From positions 1-37,078 of the forward strand of contig CADBEA010000045.1 of assembly GCA_902793635.1 (NCBI GenBank): a stretch of 37,078 bases of DNA, in the 5' to 3' direction. The translations under genes and the position numbers were made by a program. Positions 9,030-16,349 of the stretch are shown one piece after another (position 1 is the stretch's first letter; each line of letters starts with the position of its first letter). Source of the DNA: an uncultured Erysipelotrichaceae bacterium. Lineage in GTDB: Bacteria > Bacillota_I > Bacilli_A > Erysipelotrichales > Erysipelotrichaceae. Under the pieces are notes generated by a model. That model was not told where the DNA came from, searched no databases, and worked only from the letters and a program-made list of their open reading frames with translations.

Positions 9030-9262
9030 GCGATATAAAAAGCGTCCTTATTATGATCTAAGGACGCCTGAAGCGCGGTACCACCTTAGTTTATATCCAG
9101 CGGATATACCCTCATCTATGCCTTTAACGCAGGCGCGCACGTCCGGTCTTTTGAGGCCGGAAGCTCCCAGGTGTATTCACTGACCAATCGCCCGTTCCCT
9201 TTCACCAGCCGGGACGTCTCTGTCGCGTTTGATACGGTCAATTACTTATCCTGTTCATCGCC
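9030..9262 (-). ncRNA. T-box riboswitch, tyrosine specific
   Basis: The leader of tyrS on the minus strand. It shows a stem I region with an AAGTAA motif near its base, a specifier loop reading GTGAATACACC with the Tyr codon TAC at 9175-9173, and GGGAGC just after it. The T-box itself is AAGGTGGTACCGCG (9074-9087), which would pair with the uncharged tRNA acceptor end. The competing terminator is GCGTCCTTA/TAAGGACGC followed by TTTTTAT. Uncharged tRNA-Tyr stabilises the antiterminator and switches tyrS on. Confidence 0.95.
9034..9067 (-). terminator. T-box conditional terminator
   Basis: Minus-strand 9-bp stem GCGTCCTTA/TAAGGACGC with a T-run (TTTTTAT). Its 5' flank is the T-box sequence, so it is the OFF state of the tyrS leader. 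Confidence 0.9.
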
Positions 9263-9268
9263 AGATTG

Positions 9269-9297
9269 ATTTTATAGTGCTTTGCGGGCAAAGTCAA
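9269..9297 (-). promoter_or_regulatory. promoter of the T-box leader and tyrS
   Basis: TTGACT (9292-9297) and TAAAAT (9269-9274) on the minus strand with a 17-bp spacer. The -35 hexamer overlaps the ccpA stop codon, so tyrS transcription starts right at the end of the preceding gene. Confidence 0.8.
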
Positions 9298-10286
9298 TTC
9301 TTGGTTGTCTGCCGCGGTGTGAACAGATAGCTCAGTTCGATCATCTTGTCAGATTCAGAATCGTTCTGCAGCATCTTGGTCATGACCCGCATCGAGACAG
9401 CACCAAGATCATAGGCCGGAATCGAGAAACTGGAAATCTGCGGACGCATCATGGAATTGTATTTCGTGTCGATGACACAGACGATTTCCATTTCTTCCGG
9501 AACCTTGATGCCGTTTTCACGTGCGGCATTGACGGCCGCCATCGCCTGGGAATCACGGTTGGCGATCAGTACGTCATACTTGTGTTCCTTCATCCAGCTG
9601 CTCAGGAAGGAATAGCTGGTACGGTTTTCCGACGGGATCTCAAGGAAACCGCTGAACTTCTTGCCCTTCGCCGCGAATGCCTTTTCGGCACCGGCTACCA
9701 TCGCCTTGGAGAAATAAACGTTCTTGCGGTCTTCGAGGATCGCGATATTGTCTTTCTTTTCCTCCAGGTATTTGGTGGAAAGTTCATAGATCGCCTTTTC
9801 GATATCGATGTAAACACTGCAGATGTTCTCACCCTTGATCTTGTTGCCGATGACAACGATCGGGATATTGTAGCGGGAGAGCTCTTCGATCTCCGGCGCC
9901 GACTGCTTGTTGTTGTAGAGGATCACACCGTCAACATGTGACTTGATGATCTCTTCGATCACGGAACCGAGATCGGTGATGCCGGCGGTGATCGTGTGCA
10001 GCATGATGTTATAGTTATAGATCTTCGCAACGTCGATCAGGCCGTTGATGATCTGTCCGGTATAGGTAAAACTCGCTTCCGGCACAATCAGTCCGATGGT
10101 CGTGCTCTTCTGAAGCGCCAGCCCCTGGGCTATTGCGTTCGGCTTGTATCCAAGTTTATCGACAGCAGCCTGAACTTTTTCTCTGGTCGGACCTTTTACA
10201 ACATTTGAACCGTTGATAACCCGAGAAACCGTGGCCAGGGATACCCCGGCCTCTTTGGCGACATCATATATCGTCACTCTTTTCAT
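9294..10286 (-). CDS. ccpA: LacI-family regulator, catabolite control protein A
   Basis: DNA-binding transcription factor, 330 aa. The N-terminal LacI helix-turn-helix (TIYDVAKEAGVSLATVSRVI, about 4-23) and the hinge KLGYKPNAIAQGLA are close to CcpA, followed by a periplasmic-binding-protein-like core. CcpA, with Ser46-phosphorylated HPr, binds cre sites to control carbon metabolism. The CcpA call is favoured over a sugar-specific LacI by three things: it sits behind ytxG- and ytxH-like genes as in Bacillus, no sugar operon is attached, and two cre-like sites sit in the promoter of this operon. The HPr contact residues were not verified. The start has a modest GGAG upstream; the gene follows the YtxH-like gene by 17 bases. 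Confidence 0.8.
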   Translation of the reverse strand: MKRVTIYDVAKEAGVSLATVSRVINGSNVVKGPTREKVQAAVDKLGYKPNAIAQGLALQKSTTIGLIVPEASFTYTGQIINGLIDVAKIYNYNIMLHTITAGITDLGSVIEEIIKSHVDGVILYNNKQSAPEIEELSRYNIPIVVIGNKIKGENICSVYIDIEKAIYELSTKYLEEKKDNIAILEDRKNVYFSKAMVAGAEKAFAAKGKKFSGFLEIPSENRTSYSFLSSWMKEHKYDVLIANRDSQAMAAVNAARENGIKVPEEMEIVCVIDTKYNSMMRPQISSFSIPAYDLGAVSMRVMTKMLQNDSESDKMIELSYLFTPRQTTKN

Positions 10287-10303
10287 AGTTCGTTTCTCCG
10301 TTC

Positions 10304-11023
10304 TTATTCACTGTCGTCTGTATGATCTGTTTCAGCTGTTTCCTTACTGTCCTCTTCACTCTTTGAAGTATCTTCATCATCGAGATTCAGCAGATCGCTG
10401 ACGGTATCAACTACCTTGTTTGTCACATCAGCGGCAGTTGTACGGATATTGGCAATCGTTTCCTGTACTTCCGGCTTGTTCATGAATGTGTCAACATTCT
10501 GCACGACCGGCTTTACCGCTTCGCTGATTGAGTCAGCAGCGCCTTTGATCGTCTCGGCGGTCTTGCGGGAAACTTCCTGAACTTTCGGATCGGATGAGAA
10601 TTCGTCCCACTTGTTCTTGGCGGCGGTAACAGCCTTGACAGCATTGGAACGGATAAAATCAAGGGTCTTCTTGAGATCCGGCTTGTTCATGACTTCTTCG
10701 GCTTTATCCTTGATGGTTTCAATGGAATCATCCAGTGTCTTGCAGGCATTGTCCTTGAGTTCTTCCGCCTTTTCACCGAGTTCTTCCACTTTGCCGGTGA
10801 TTTCTTCAACCTTTTCGCTGATTTCATCACCCAGTGATGTCTCTTCAGCAGCCGGTTCCGTTTTTTCTTCCGGTTCGGTATTCTCAGCTGCGTTCTTCTC
10901 GGAAAGTTCCTGAATCTTGCGCTTCAGTTCTTCCACTGTTTTTTCAATTGATTCAATTGGTTCGGCACCATCTTCAAATGCCGGCTTTTCCTCTTCGGAA
11001 GTTACCTTGTTTTCTTCACTCAT
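10304..11023 (-). CDS. YtxH-like coiled-coil protein
   Basis: A 239-aa, highly charged (Glu/Lys/Asp) protein with long amphipathic helices: an acidic N-terminal half rich in EEK and VEELGEKAEELKD repeats, then helical segments around KPDLKKTLDFIRSNAV and NKPEVQETIANIRTTA that repeat an approximate (N)KP-(D/E)-x-(K/Q)-(K/E)-T pattern. No membrane helix or signal peptide is visible. An upstream in-frame start exists, but GAGGAGA lies just before the internal ATG at 11023, which overlaps the stop of the preceding gene by 8 bases, so I use that one. Position and character resemble ytxH of the Bacillus ytxG-ytxH-ytxJ cluster next to ccpA. Function unknown. Confidence 0.8.
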   Translation of the reverse strand: MSEENKVTSEEEKPAFEDGAEPIESIEKTVEELKRKIQELSEKNAAENTEPEEKTEPAAEETSLGDEISEKVEEITGKVEELGEKAEELKDNACKTLDDSIETIKDKAEEVMNKPDLKKTLDFIRSNAVKAVTAAKNKWDEFSSDPKVQEVSRKTAETIKGAADSISEAVKPVVQNVDTFMNKPEVQETIANIRTTAADVTNKVVDTVSDLLNLDDEDTSKSEEDSKETAETDHTDDSE

Positions 11024-11411
11024 CTGTGTTCTCCTCTGTCGTTTCACCAACGGTTTCAGCAGCACCGTTCTTGAGTACATTAATTTTTTCTTCGACAGTG
11101 CTCTTCAGATTGTCAATGTTCTCGGTCGCAAAATCAGTTGCTTTCCCGATCGCTTCGGCTGTTTTATCGTGAACCTTGTCAAGTGTATGAGAGTATTTGA
11201 CAACGGTATCCAGCGGTGCCTGCACTCTGGCAAGGCTTTCATCAACCTTCTTCAAGGATGGATCCAGATTTTTAACCGTTAAGGTCAACTCGTCAACCAG
11301 CTTGCCAAGTTTAGTGAGCAGAATGGTCAAAAACAATAATGCAAGCGCTCCGAGAATCGGCAGTAAAGCCTGTGATACGTCTCTCAGAGCAATTAGTAAA
11401 GAATCTAACAT
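11016..11411 (-). CDS. DUF948 / YtxG-like membrane-anchored protein
   Basis: A 131-aa protein with one N-terminal membrane helix (LLPILGALALLFLTILLTKL, about 16-35) followed by a long helical domain with heptad-like patterning (LVDELTLTVKNLDPSLKKVDESL). This is the architecture of DUF948/YtxG proteins. It is first in the operon with the YtxH-like gene and ccpA; AAGGAG precedes the ATG. YtxG and YtxH are linked to general stress in Bacillus, from memory. Here the promoter carries cre-like sites, so carbon catabolite control is likely. Molecular function unknown. Confidence 0.8.
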   Translation of the reverse strand: MLDSLLIALRDVSQALLPILGALALLFLTILLTKLGKLVDELTLTVKNLDPSLKKVDESLARVQAPLDTVVKYSHTLDKVHDKTAEAIGKATDFATENIDNLKSTVEEKINVLKNGAAETVGETTEENTDE

Positions 11412-11452
11412 ATGCGTCTCCTTATTTTTTTATTGATCTTTGATTTAAGGAA

Positions 11453-11481
11453 ATTATACTTTGAAATGAAAACATTTTCAA
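11453..11481 (-). promoter_or_regulatory. promoter of the ytxG-like/ytxH-like/ccpA operon
   Basis: TTGAAA (11476-11481) and TATAAT (11453-11458) on the minus strand, spacer exactly 17 bp. It is one of the best sigma-A promoters in the window and is overlapped by a cre-like palindrome. Confidence 0.85.
11467..11480. promoter_or_regulatory. cre-like operator 2, overlapping -35
   Basis: TGAAAACATTTTCA matches 13 of 14 positions of the cre consensus TGWNANCGNTNWCA (the central CG reads CA) and covers most of the -35 hexamer. Binding here should repress. Confidence 0.55.
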
Positions 11482-11488
11482 CAGACCT

Positions 11489-11502
11489 TGATAGCGCTTT
11501 CG
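11489..11502. promoter_or_regulatory. cre-like operator 1
   Basis: TGATAGCGCTTTCG matches 13 of 14 positions of the cre consensus, including the central CG. Its centre is 22 bp (two helical turns) from the second site, so two CcpA dimers could sit on the same DNA face. Confidence 0.65.
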
Positions 11503-11556
11503 AAAATACCCGTGATTCTGATATTCCCGCTCAGCTTGCAGGTATACCGGCCTGTA

Positions 11557-11585
11557 TGAAAAACAGACAGCCCGCTTGCCGTCTG
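11557..11585 (-). terminator. terminator of HAD hydrolase gene
   Basis: Minus-strand stem CAGACGGC/GCTGTCTG (one G-U), loop AAGCGG, then TTTTTC. Confidence 0.8.
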
Positions 11586-11595
11586 CATGTTATGA

Positions 11596-12384
11596 TCATT
11601 TTTCCGCTTTTTCGAAAAGCCCGAGTGTTTCGCAGGCGTGCCAGATACCGTCATCATCCACGTCCCTGGTAATGAAATCAGCTCTGGCTTTGATCTCGTC
11701 ACAGGCATTACCCATCGCGACACACGTCCATTCGTCAAGGAACATGGACAGATCGTTCTTCGCATCACCGAACACGATCACATCCTTCTGATCACCGTCG
11801 AAATGCTGTAAGATCTGATGGATGCCGAATGCCTTGTCACACGGTTCGACGAACAGATATTCCTTATGGAACCGGCACCAGGGAAGTTCCTTCAATGTTT
11901 CCAGTTTTTCTTCTTCCGGATAGTAACAGCCGATATAGGCTTTATACAGGATCGGATAGTCATTCGGATTCAGGCCTGCGACTGCCTTTGTCTTCATATA
12001 CACATCATGGGTGAATTCATAGAACTTCTCATCCGGTGCATAGCGGGTATCACTGTTCTCCGGCTGAATCGCCCAGAGGTACCCCTTTTCCTGGCACTCG
12101 TTGACCAGGGCGATGACTTTCTTTCTGTCCAGCGGTGTGATGCCTAGCAGCTCATCATTGATCGTGACACCGTAACCGCCGTCGGAAACCATGTTATGAA
12201 AACCGAGTTCCTTCATGATATCAACAGCCAGCGCCTGGGCCTGGCCCGTGCATACCGCCAGAAAGTGACCGGCCTCTTCCAGTTTCAGAAGTGCTTCCTT
12301 CGTGGACGCGGGAATATAGGTATGGCCGTAGCCGCCGGCCGCGAGCGTTCCGTCGATATCAAAAAACAGATATTTTCTTTTCAT
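11596..12384 (-). CDS. Cof-type HAD-superfamily hydrolase
   Basis: Predicted sugar-phosphate or cofactor phosphatase of the HAD superfamily, cytoplasmic, 262 aa. Motif I is FFDIDGTL (nucleophile Asp9, acid/base Asp11), motif II Thr falls in the LAVCTGQA segment, and motif IV is VFGDAKNDLSM near the C terminus. The roughly 100-residue C2-type cap lies between them, as in Cof/YidA-like enzymes. A longer reading frame exists, but AAGGAG lies 6 bases before the ATG at 12384 and the upstream extension has no such site. The gene stands alone between two terminators. The substrate cannot be inferred. Confidence 0.88.
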   Translation of the reverse strand: MKRKYLFFDIDGTLAAGGYGHTYIPASTKEALLKLEEAGHFLAVCTGQAQALAVDIMKELGFHNMVSDGGYGVTINDELLGITPLDRKKVIALVNECQEKGYLWAIQPENSDTRYAPDEKFYEFTHDVYMKTKAVAGLNPNDYPILYKAYIGCYYPEEEKLETLKELPWCRFHKEYLFVEPCDKAFGIHQILQHFDGDQKDVIVFGDAKNDLSMFLDEWTCVAMGNACDEIKARADFITRDVDDDGIWHACETLGLFEKAEK

Positions 12385-12458
12385 TTCCGTCTCCTTGTCA
12401 GGCAGTTTTAGTTTACCAGTATTCTGTATGACACAGGTCATTTCTTTCTGATCAGACG

Positions 12459-12489
12459 AAAAAAAAGACATGTTCACAGGGAACATGTC
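12459..12489 (-). terminator. terminator of proline-rich protein gene
   Basis: Minus-strand perfect 9-bp stem GACATGTTC/GAACATGTC, loop CCTGT, followed by eight T. Confidence 0.9.
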
Positions 12490-12497
12490 ATGATTGC

Positions 12498-13385
12498 TTA
12501 TTTGTTCGGTCTCTGAATGACGATCGTCTGATCTTCCGCATTCTCCGGTTCTTCATCCCAGAGGTTGAGATTCAGGTCCGGGAACAGGTTGTCTGTGGAG
12601 TTGATCGGCGCGGTGTCTTCGAGGTCCGGCTTGCTGTATTCTTCGTCTCTGACTTTCAGAATGTCATCGAGCGAGAATTCCGGAATTTCATCTTCAGCAG
12701 CGAGCTTGACCGGATCACGGCGCAGCTTTTCCTGAGCATTGGACTTTTCGACAGTCTTCTGAATTGTTGAAGGAACGTCGTCAGCGTTGCGGCCGTACAT
12801 CGGCGAGATGATCGGCGTGATATTTGTTTCTGTCTTCGCTCTTTCAGCAGCAGTGATCTTGGTCGTTGTTGTCTTCAGGGCATTCATGTCCTTTTCATCA
12901 ACGCCGAAAATCGGGCTGATGACCGGCTGGAACTGATAGGAAGAACGCGGGGCTCTTTCTTCTTTCTTGGCCGGTTTGCTGACAGGCTTGGTGCTGACTT
13001 TCTTTTCTTCGAAACGGCTGTCAGCTGTGATGCCCAGTGTGGACGGTCTGGCCGGCTGTGACGGTGTCTGTTCTCTGAAGACAGATTCCGTACGGCGTGG
13101 CTGCGGCTGCGGTTTCGGTGTCTGTACCGGAATGGACTGTGTCACGTCGATGCGCGGCATCGGTGTGCGTACTTCTTCCGGTTCAATCGCCGGGAAAGCC
13201 GGAGCTTCCGGGATCTGAACAGGTTCCGGTGCCGGAGCAGGCTGAACAGGAGCCGGCTGTACAGCTGGCTGTACCGGTGTCGGAGCAGTCGCTTCAACAG
13301 CCGGAGCCGGTTTTGCGGTTATTTCCTCTTCTTCAATGATGTCGTCATCATCTTCGAACAGCAGGTTCTGTAATTTCTTAAACAT
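12498..13385 (-). CDS. proline-rich acidic protein with repeated ISP-(F/Y)G motif
   Basis: A 295-aa protein with no recognised domain, signal peptide or membrane helix. It starts with a short amphipathic stretch (MFKKLQNLLF), then an acidic run (EDDDDIIEEEE), a Pro/Ala/Val/Gln-rich linker (about 25-110), and two copies of the motif PVISPIFG (154-161) and PIISPMYG (191-198), each followed by acidic residues. An acidic C terminus (about 235-295) with DNLFPDLNLNLWDEE follows. It looks largely disordered, with short linear motifs that may dock a partner. The start is supported by GAGGGTGG, and it has its own promoter and terminator. Soluble scaffold or cell-division adaptor is a guess only. Confidence 0.8.
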   Translation of the reverse strand: MFKKLQNLLFEDDDDIIEEEEITAKPAPAVEATAPTPVQPAVQPAPVQPAPAPEPVQIPEAPAFPAIEPEEVRTPMPRIDVTQSIPVQTPKPQPQPRRTESVFREQTPSQPARPSTLGITADSRFEEKKVSTKPVSKPAKKEERAPRSSYQFQPVISPIFGVDEKDMNALKTTTTKITAAERAKTETNITPIISPMYGRNADDVPSTIQKTVEKSNAQEKLRRDPVKLAAEDEIPEFSLDDILKVRDEEYSKPDLEDTAPINSTDNLFPDLNLNLWDEEPENAEDQTIVIQRPNK

Positions 13386-13413
13386 AGATCCACCCTCTCT
13401 TGAATACTTATTT

Positions 13414-13442
13414 ATTCTATGCTAAAAACGCATAATTGTTAA
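13414..13442 (-). promoter_or_regulatory. promoter of the proline-rich protein gene
   Basis: TTAACA (13437-13442) and TAGAAT (13414-13419) on the minus strand with a 17-bp spacer. The -35 sits in a TTGTTAACAA palindrome. Confidence 0.75.
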
Positions 13443-13467
13443 CAATATTAATAATAGCAGAAAACAC

Positions 13468-13500
13468 TTGTCAAAAGTGAAAATTTTACTTTTTTTCACT
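13468..13500 (-). terminator. weak AT-rich terminator after lipoprotein gene
   Basis: Minus-strand stem AGTGAAAA/TTTTCACT (8 bp, AT-rich) with a 9-base loop, followed by TTTG. The stop codon of the lipoprotein gene lies in it. Weak because only two G-C pairs support the stem. Confidence 0.45.
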
Positions 13501-14187
13501 CTGATCACTGCTGTTCTCATCTGTCTTGTTGAAATCATCCGGCTCGATCGTATCCGGGAACAGTTCTTCAATGGAACCGTTTTCCGGTGTGATGCTGTCA
13601 AACAGCTCGATCGTCTCACCTGTGTAGTAAATACCGGAGCTGCTTTTGAAGTATGCCGCGATGGCATTCTTTTCAATGGTGACCGAGCGGCCGATCTTCA
13701 GCATCTCCCCTGCCATCAAAGGAGCTGAGTTGATCAGGCATACCCCGTAAAACTGCATGGTATCCGTCTGCAGACAGACGAAATGCCTTTCCCCGAGGGT
13801 GCTGATGCGCACCTGATAGGGATGCGGATTCCCCTGCCGGTCCGTGAATGTTCCGGAGGCGGAAGCTTCTTCCGTGCCGCCGCTGAACGCGAGAGCCGTC
13901 AGTTCCGTACTGTCTTCCCGCAGGATAGTCGGCACATCGAGATTCATGACAAAGAACTGACCCTCATAAGCGAAGACATTGCCGGTCCTTGTCGCACTGA
14001 TGCGGCCGATGCATGGCTGGGCGTAATAGGCATAGAATTCCTTCTGATAGGAAGCCGGCGGTACCGTGACCTCTTCTGCTTCCTTCAGAGCCCGCTCCAG
14101 TGCGGCATGCATATTGATTTCCGATCTGGCGCAGCCGCTGATGGACATGGCGGCCAGAGCCAGGATCATGAATATTCTTTTCTTCAT
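13486..14187 (-). CDS. predicted lipoprotein, unknown function
   Basis: A 233-aa secreted lipoprotein. Signal peptide MKKRIFMILALAAMSISGC with lipobox SISGC gives a lipidated Cys19. The mature region contains AEEVTVPPASYQKEFYAYY, then beta-strand-like segments, and ends in an acidic, Ser/Asp-rich tail (FNKTDENSSDQSEKK). I recognise no family. It follows trmB by 12 bases on the same strand and is probably co-transcribed, although no functional link between tRNA methylation and a surface lipoprotein is evident. The start is chosen for the intact signal peptide; the ribosome-binding site is weak. Confidence 0.78.
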   Translation of the reverse strand: MKKRIFMILALAAMSISGCARSEINMHAALERALKEAEEVTVPPASYQKEFYAYYAQPCIGRISATRTGNVFAYEGQFFVMNLDVPTILREDSTELTALAFSGGTEEASASGTFTDRQGNPHPYQVRISTLGERHFVCLQTDTMQFYGVCLINSAPLMAGEMLKIGRSVTIEKNAIAAYFKSSSGIYYTGETIELFDSITPENGSIEELFPDTIEPDDFNKTDENSSDQSEKK

Positions 14188-14199
14188 GACTCTATTCTA

Positions 14200-14850
14200 T
14201 CATCCGCGGCGCACTTTGGCACAGAGCTGATAAATCGGCTGACCGAGTTCAAGAAAACGGCTTTCGTATTCCGTCACGGCATCTTCAGGATGTTCTTTCC
14301 GCCGGTAGTCGACGGAGAATTCCGTCAGGATAAAGTCATTCTGCAGGAAATACAGAACAGAATCCTCAAACAGATCCTTGTTGTCTGTCTTCATGCGGAT
14401 ACAGCCGTCTGCCGCCAGCAGGCTGCGGTACATATTCAGAAAGCGGTCGCTGCTGAGCCGTCTTTTGTGGTAATGCCGTTTCGGCCATGGGTCGGAAAAG
14501 TTGAGATGAATGACGTCGATCTCGTTTTCGGCGAACCAGTTCGTCATGTCTTCCGCCTGATTGACGATCAGCCGTTTGTTGTGCAGATCGTCGTTTTCAT
14601 CTTCGACTGCCTTGCGGGCCGCCACGGCAATCGCACTGCGGTCTTTTTCAATGCCGACCCAGGCTTCGTCCGGATACATTGCCGACATGTGATTGATATA
14701 GTCACCTTTGCCGATGCCGATTTCCACATGCAGGATATCGGCATGGAGCAGGTCCCGCCATTTCCCCGCATATTCCTGCGGATCGCTGAAGACATAGTCA
14801 CTGTGTTCTTCGAGCCATCCGTCTGCCCATTTTTTCTTTCTCATCCGCAT
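14200..14850 (-). CDS. trmB: tRNA (guanine-N7)-methyltransferase TrmB
   Basis: SAM-dependent enzyme that makes m7G46 in the tRNA variable loop. The 216 aa hold the Rossmann SAM motif VEIGIGKGDY (about 43-52), the acidic VGIEKD, and the family signature NFSDPWPKRHYHKRRL with the DPWPK catalytic/binding loop, plus a late TEYESRF motif. The start is preceded by GGGAGGAAGAG. The upstream purF terminator ends just before this ribosome-binding site, so expression probably comes from partial readthrough or a weak promoter that I could not place. Confidence 0.96.
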   Translation of the reverse strand: MRMRKKKWADGWLEEHSDYVFSDPQEYAGKWRDLLHADILHVEIGIGKGDYINHMSAMYPDEAWVGIEKDRSAIAVAARKAVEDENDDLHNKRLIVNQAEDMTNWFAENEIDVIHLNFSDPWPKRHYHKRRLSSDRFLNMYRSLLAADGCIRMKTDNKDLFEDSVLYFLQNDFILTEFSVDYRRKEHPEDAVTEYESRFLELGQPIYQLCAKVRRG

Positions 14851-14864
14851 GTGTCTCTTCCTCC

Positions 14865-14889
14865 CAAAAAGAAGGCTTCCGCCTTCTTC
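14865..14889 (-). terminator. purF terminator
   Basis: Minus-strand stem AAGAAGGC/GCCTTCTT, loop GGAA, then TTTGGG. The T-run is short, so termination may be partial, with readthrough into trmB. Confidence 0.75.
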
Positions 14890-14913
14890 ACTGATGTTGT
14901 TTTGCGAAACTTC

Positions 14914-16332
14914 CTATTCCCTGCCGTTCCAGCAGTATGTGCATAATTTGTCGGCATCCAGACCGGTCGCTTTTACGGTATCATCCAGGCGGTTGAAGCG
15001 CAAGGATGAGAAGTGCATCTGTTCACGCATTTTCTCGACCATTGCCGCATAACGGCTGCTGTCCGGGTTGGCGTAGTCATCCAGGATGACCCGATCGACA
15101 TCGCTGCCCTCTTCCTGGGCGATGATGCGTCTGGCAATCAGTTCCATATCGGATGTGGCACGGGAAAAGTTGATATATTTGCAGCCGAACATGATCGGCG
15201 GACAGGCCGGTCTGACGTGGACTTCACGGGCGCCGCTCTCATACAGGAAATCGGATGTCTCCCTCAACTGGGTGCCGCGGACGATGGAATCGTCGATCAG
15301 CAGCAGACGCTGGTTCTCGATCAGTTCCCTGACCGGGATCAGTTTCATCTTGGCAATCAGATTTCTCTTTGTCTGCATGGTCGGCATGAAGCTGCGCGGC
15401 CAGGTCGGTGTGTATTTGATGAACGGTCTTGTATACGGCACATGTTTGCGGTTAGCATAACCGATTGCATGAGCCAGACCGGAATCCGGCACACCGGCAA
15501 CCGCATCGATATCCTCTTTACTCAGGGGATCTCTTTCCGCCATGTATTCACCGCAGCGGTAGCGCATCGCCTCGACGTTGACACCTTCGTAGTTGCTGGG
15601 CGGATATCCGTAATATGTCCACAGGAACGTGCAGATCCGCATCTTCGTGCCCGGTGCGGCCAGAACAGCGCAGCCGTCCGGTGTGATCACGTCGATTTCA
15701 CCGGGGCCGAGCTCGCGGCAGTCCGTATAGCCGAGCTTGATATAGGCAAACGATTCAAAGGTGGCGCAGTAGCCGGTTTCCTTCTTGCCGATCAGGATCG
15801 GTGTGCGGCCCAGCTTGTCTCTGGCGCAGTACAGTCCGGCCGGCGTCAGCAGCAGCATCGACATCGATCCGTTGATCTTGTCCTGCGCATAGCGGATGCC
15901 GTCGACCAGATTGTCACGCTGGTTGATCAGAGCCGCGACCAGTTCGGTCTTGTTGACTTCGCCGCCGCTCATTTCCAGGAAGTGAGACTGCGACCCGCCG
16001 AAGATCTCGTCCAGCAGTTCGTCACTGTTGTTGATACGGCCGACGCAGCAGATGGCGTAGGTGCCATGGTGCGAGCGGACGATCAGCGGCTGGGGATCAT
16101 AGTCAGAGATGCAGCCGATACCCATATTGCCGGACATATCCTGTACGTCATTGGTAAATTTGGTGCGGAAAGGAGAATTCTCGATATTGTGAATCGCCCG
16201 GTTGAAACCGTTCTTCTGATCATAGACGACCATTCCCGCTCTTCTGGTACCGAGATGAGAATGATAATCCGTACCGTAGAACAGATCAAATACACAGTCT
16301 TCTTTCAATGCTGTACCAAAAAATCCACCCAT
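14914..16332 (-). CDS. purF: amidophosphoribosyltransferase-like protein with degenerate glutaminase site
   Basis: PurF makes phosphoribosylamine from PRPP and glutamine-derived ammonia, the first step of purine synthesis. Here (472 aa) the phosphoribosyltransferase half is intact: the PRPP loop LLLIDDSIVRGT is at about 343-354. Four Cys sit at the positions expected for the Bacillus-type [4Fe-4S] ligands: C234 (MRICTFLW), C384 (FGCKY), C464 and C467 (CTYCW). The N-terminal glutaminase half has the fold but not the site. The family CGxxG start reads MGGFFG (nucleophile Cys replaced by Gly), HxRY reads CISD, the oxyanion HNG reads VGR, and S-D-(S/T)-E reads NKTE. AGGAGGAAG fixes the start, so no Cys is hidden upstream. 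It is probably ammonia-dependent, or relies on a partner glutaminase. Confidence 0.88.
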   Translation of the reverse strand: MGGFFGTALKEDCVFDLFYGTDYHSHLGTRRAGMVVYDQKNGFNRAIHNIENSPFRTKFTNDVQDMSGNMGIGCISDYDPQPLIVRSHHGTYAICCVGRINNSDELLDEIFGGSQSHFLEMSGGEVNKTELVAALINQRDNLVDGIRYAQDKINGSMSMLLLTPAGLYCARDKLGRTPILIGKKETGYCATFESFAYIKLGYTDCRELGPGEIDVITPDGCAVLAAPGTKMRICTFLWTYYGYPPSNYEGVNVEAMRYRCGEYMAERDPLSKEDIDAVAGVPDSGLAHAIGYANRKHVPYTRPFIKYTPTWPRSFMPTMQTKRNLIAKMKLIPVRELIENQRLLLIDDSIVRGTQLRETSDFLYESGAREVHVRPACPPIMFGCKYINFSRATSDMELIARRIIAQEEGSDVDRVILDDYANPDSSRYAAMVEKMREQMHFSSLRFNRLDDTVKATGLDADKLCTYCWNGRE

Positions 16333-16349
16333 ACTTTCTTCCTCCTGTC

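Noticed and set aside
7876-9183. Plus-strand 435-codon open frame opposite tyrS and its T-box
   Set aside because: Shadow of tyrS codon use; it runs into the riboswitch and lacks any recognisable motif.
12385-12486. Longer N terminus for the HAD hydrolase
   Set aside because: It overlaps the upstream terminator; AAGGAG before 12384 and the HAD motif position fix the shorter form.
13783-14946. Plus-strand 387-codon open frame opposite a lipoprotein and trmB
   Set aside because: It spans two real genes on the other strand, and trmB is certain.
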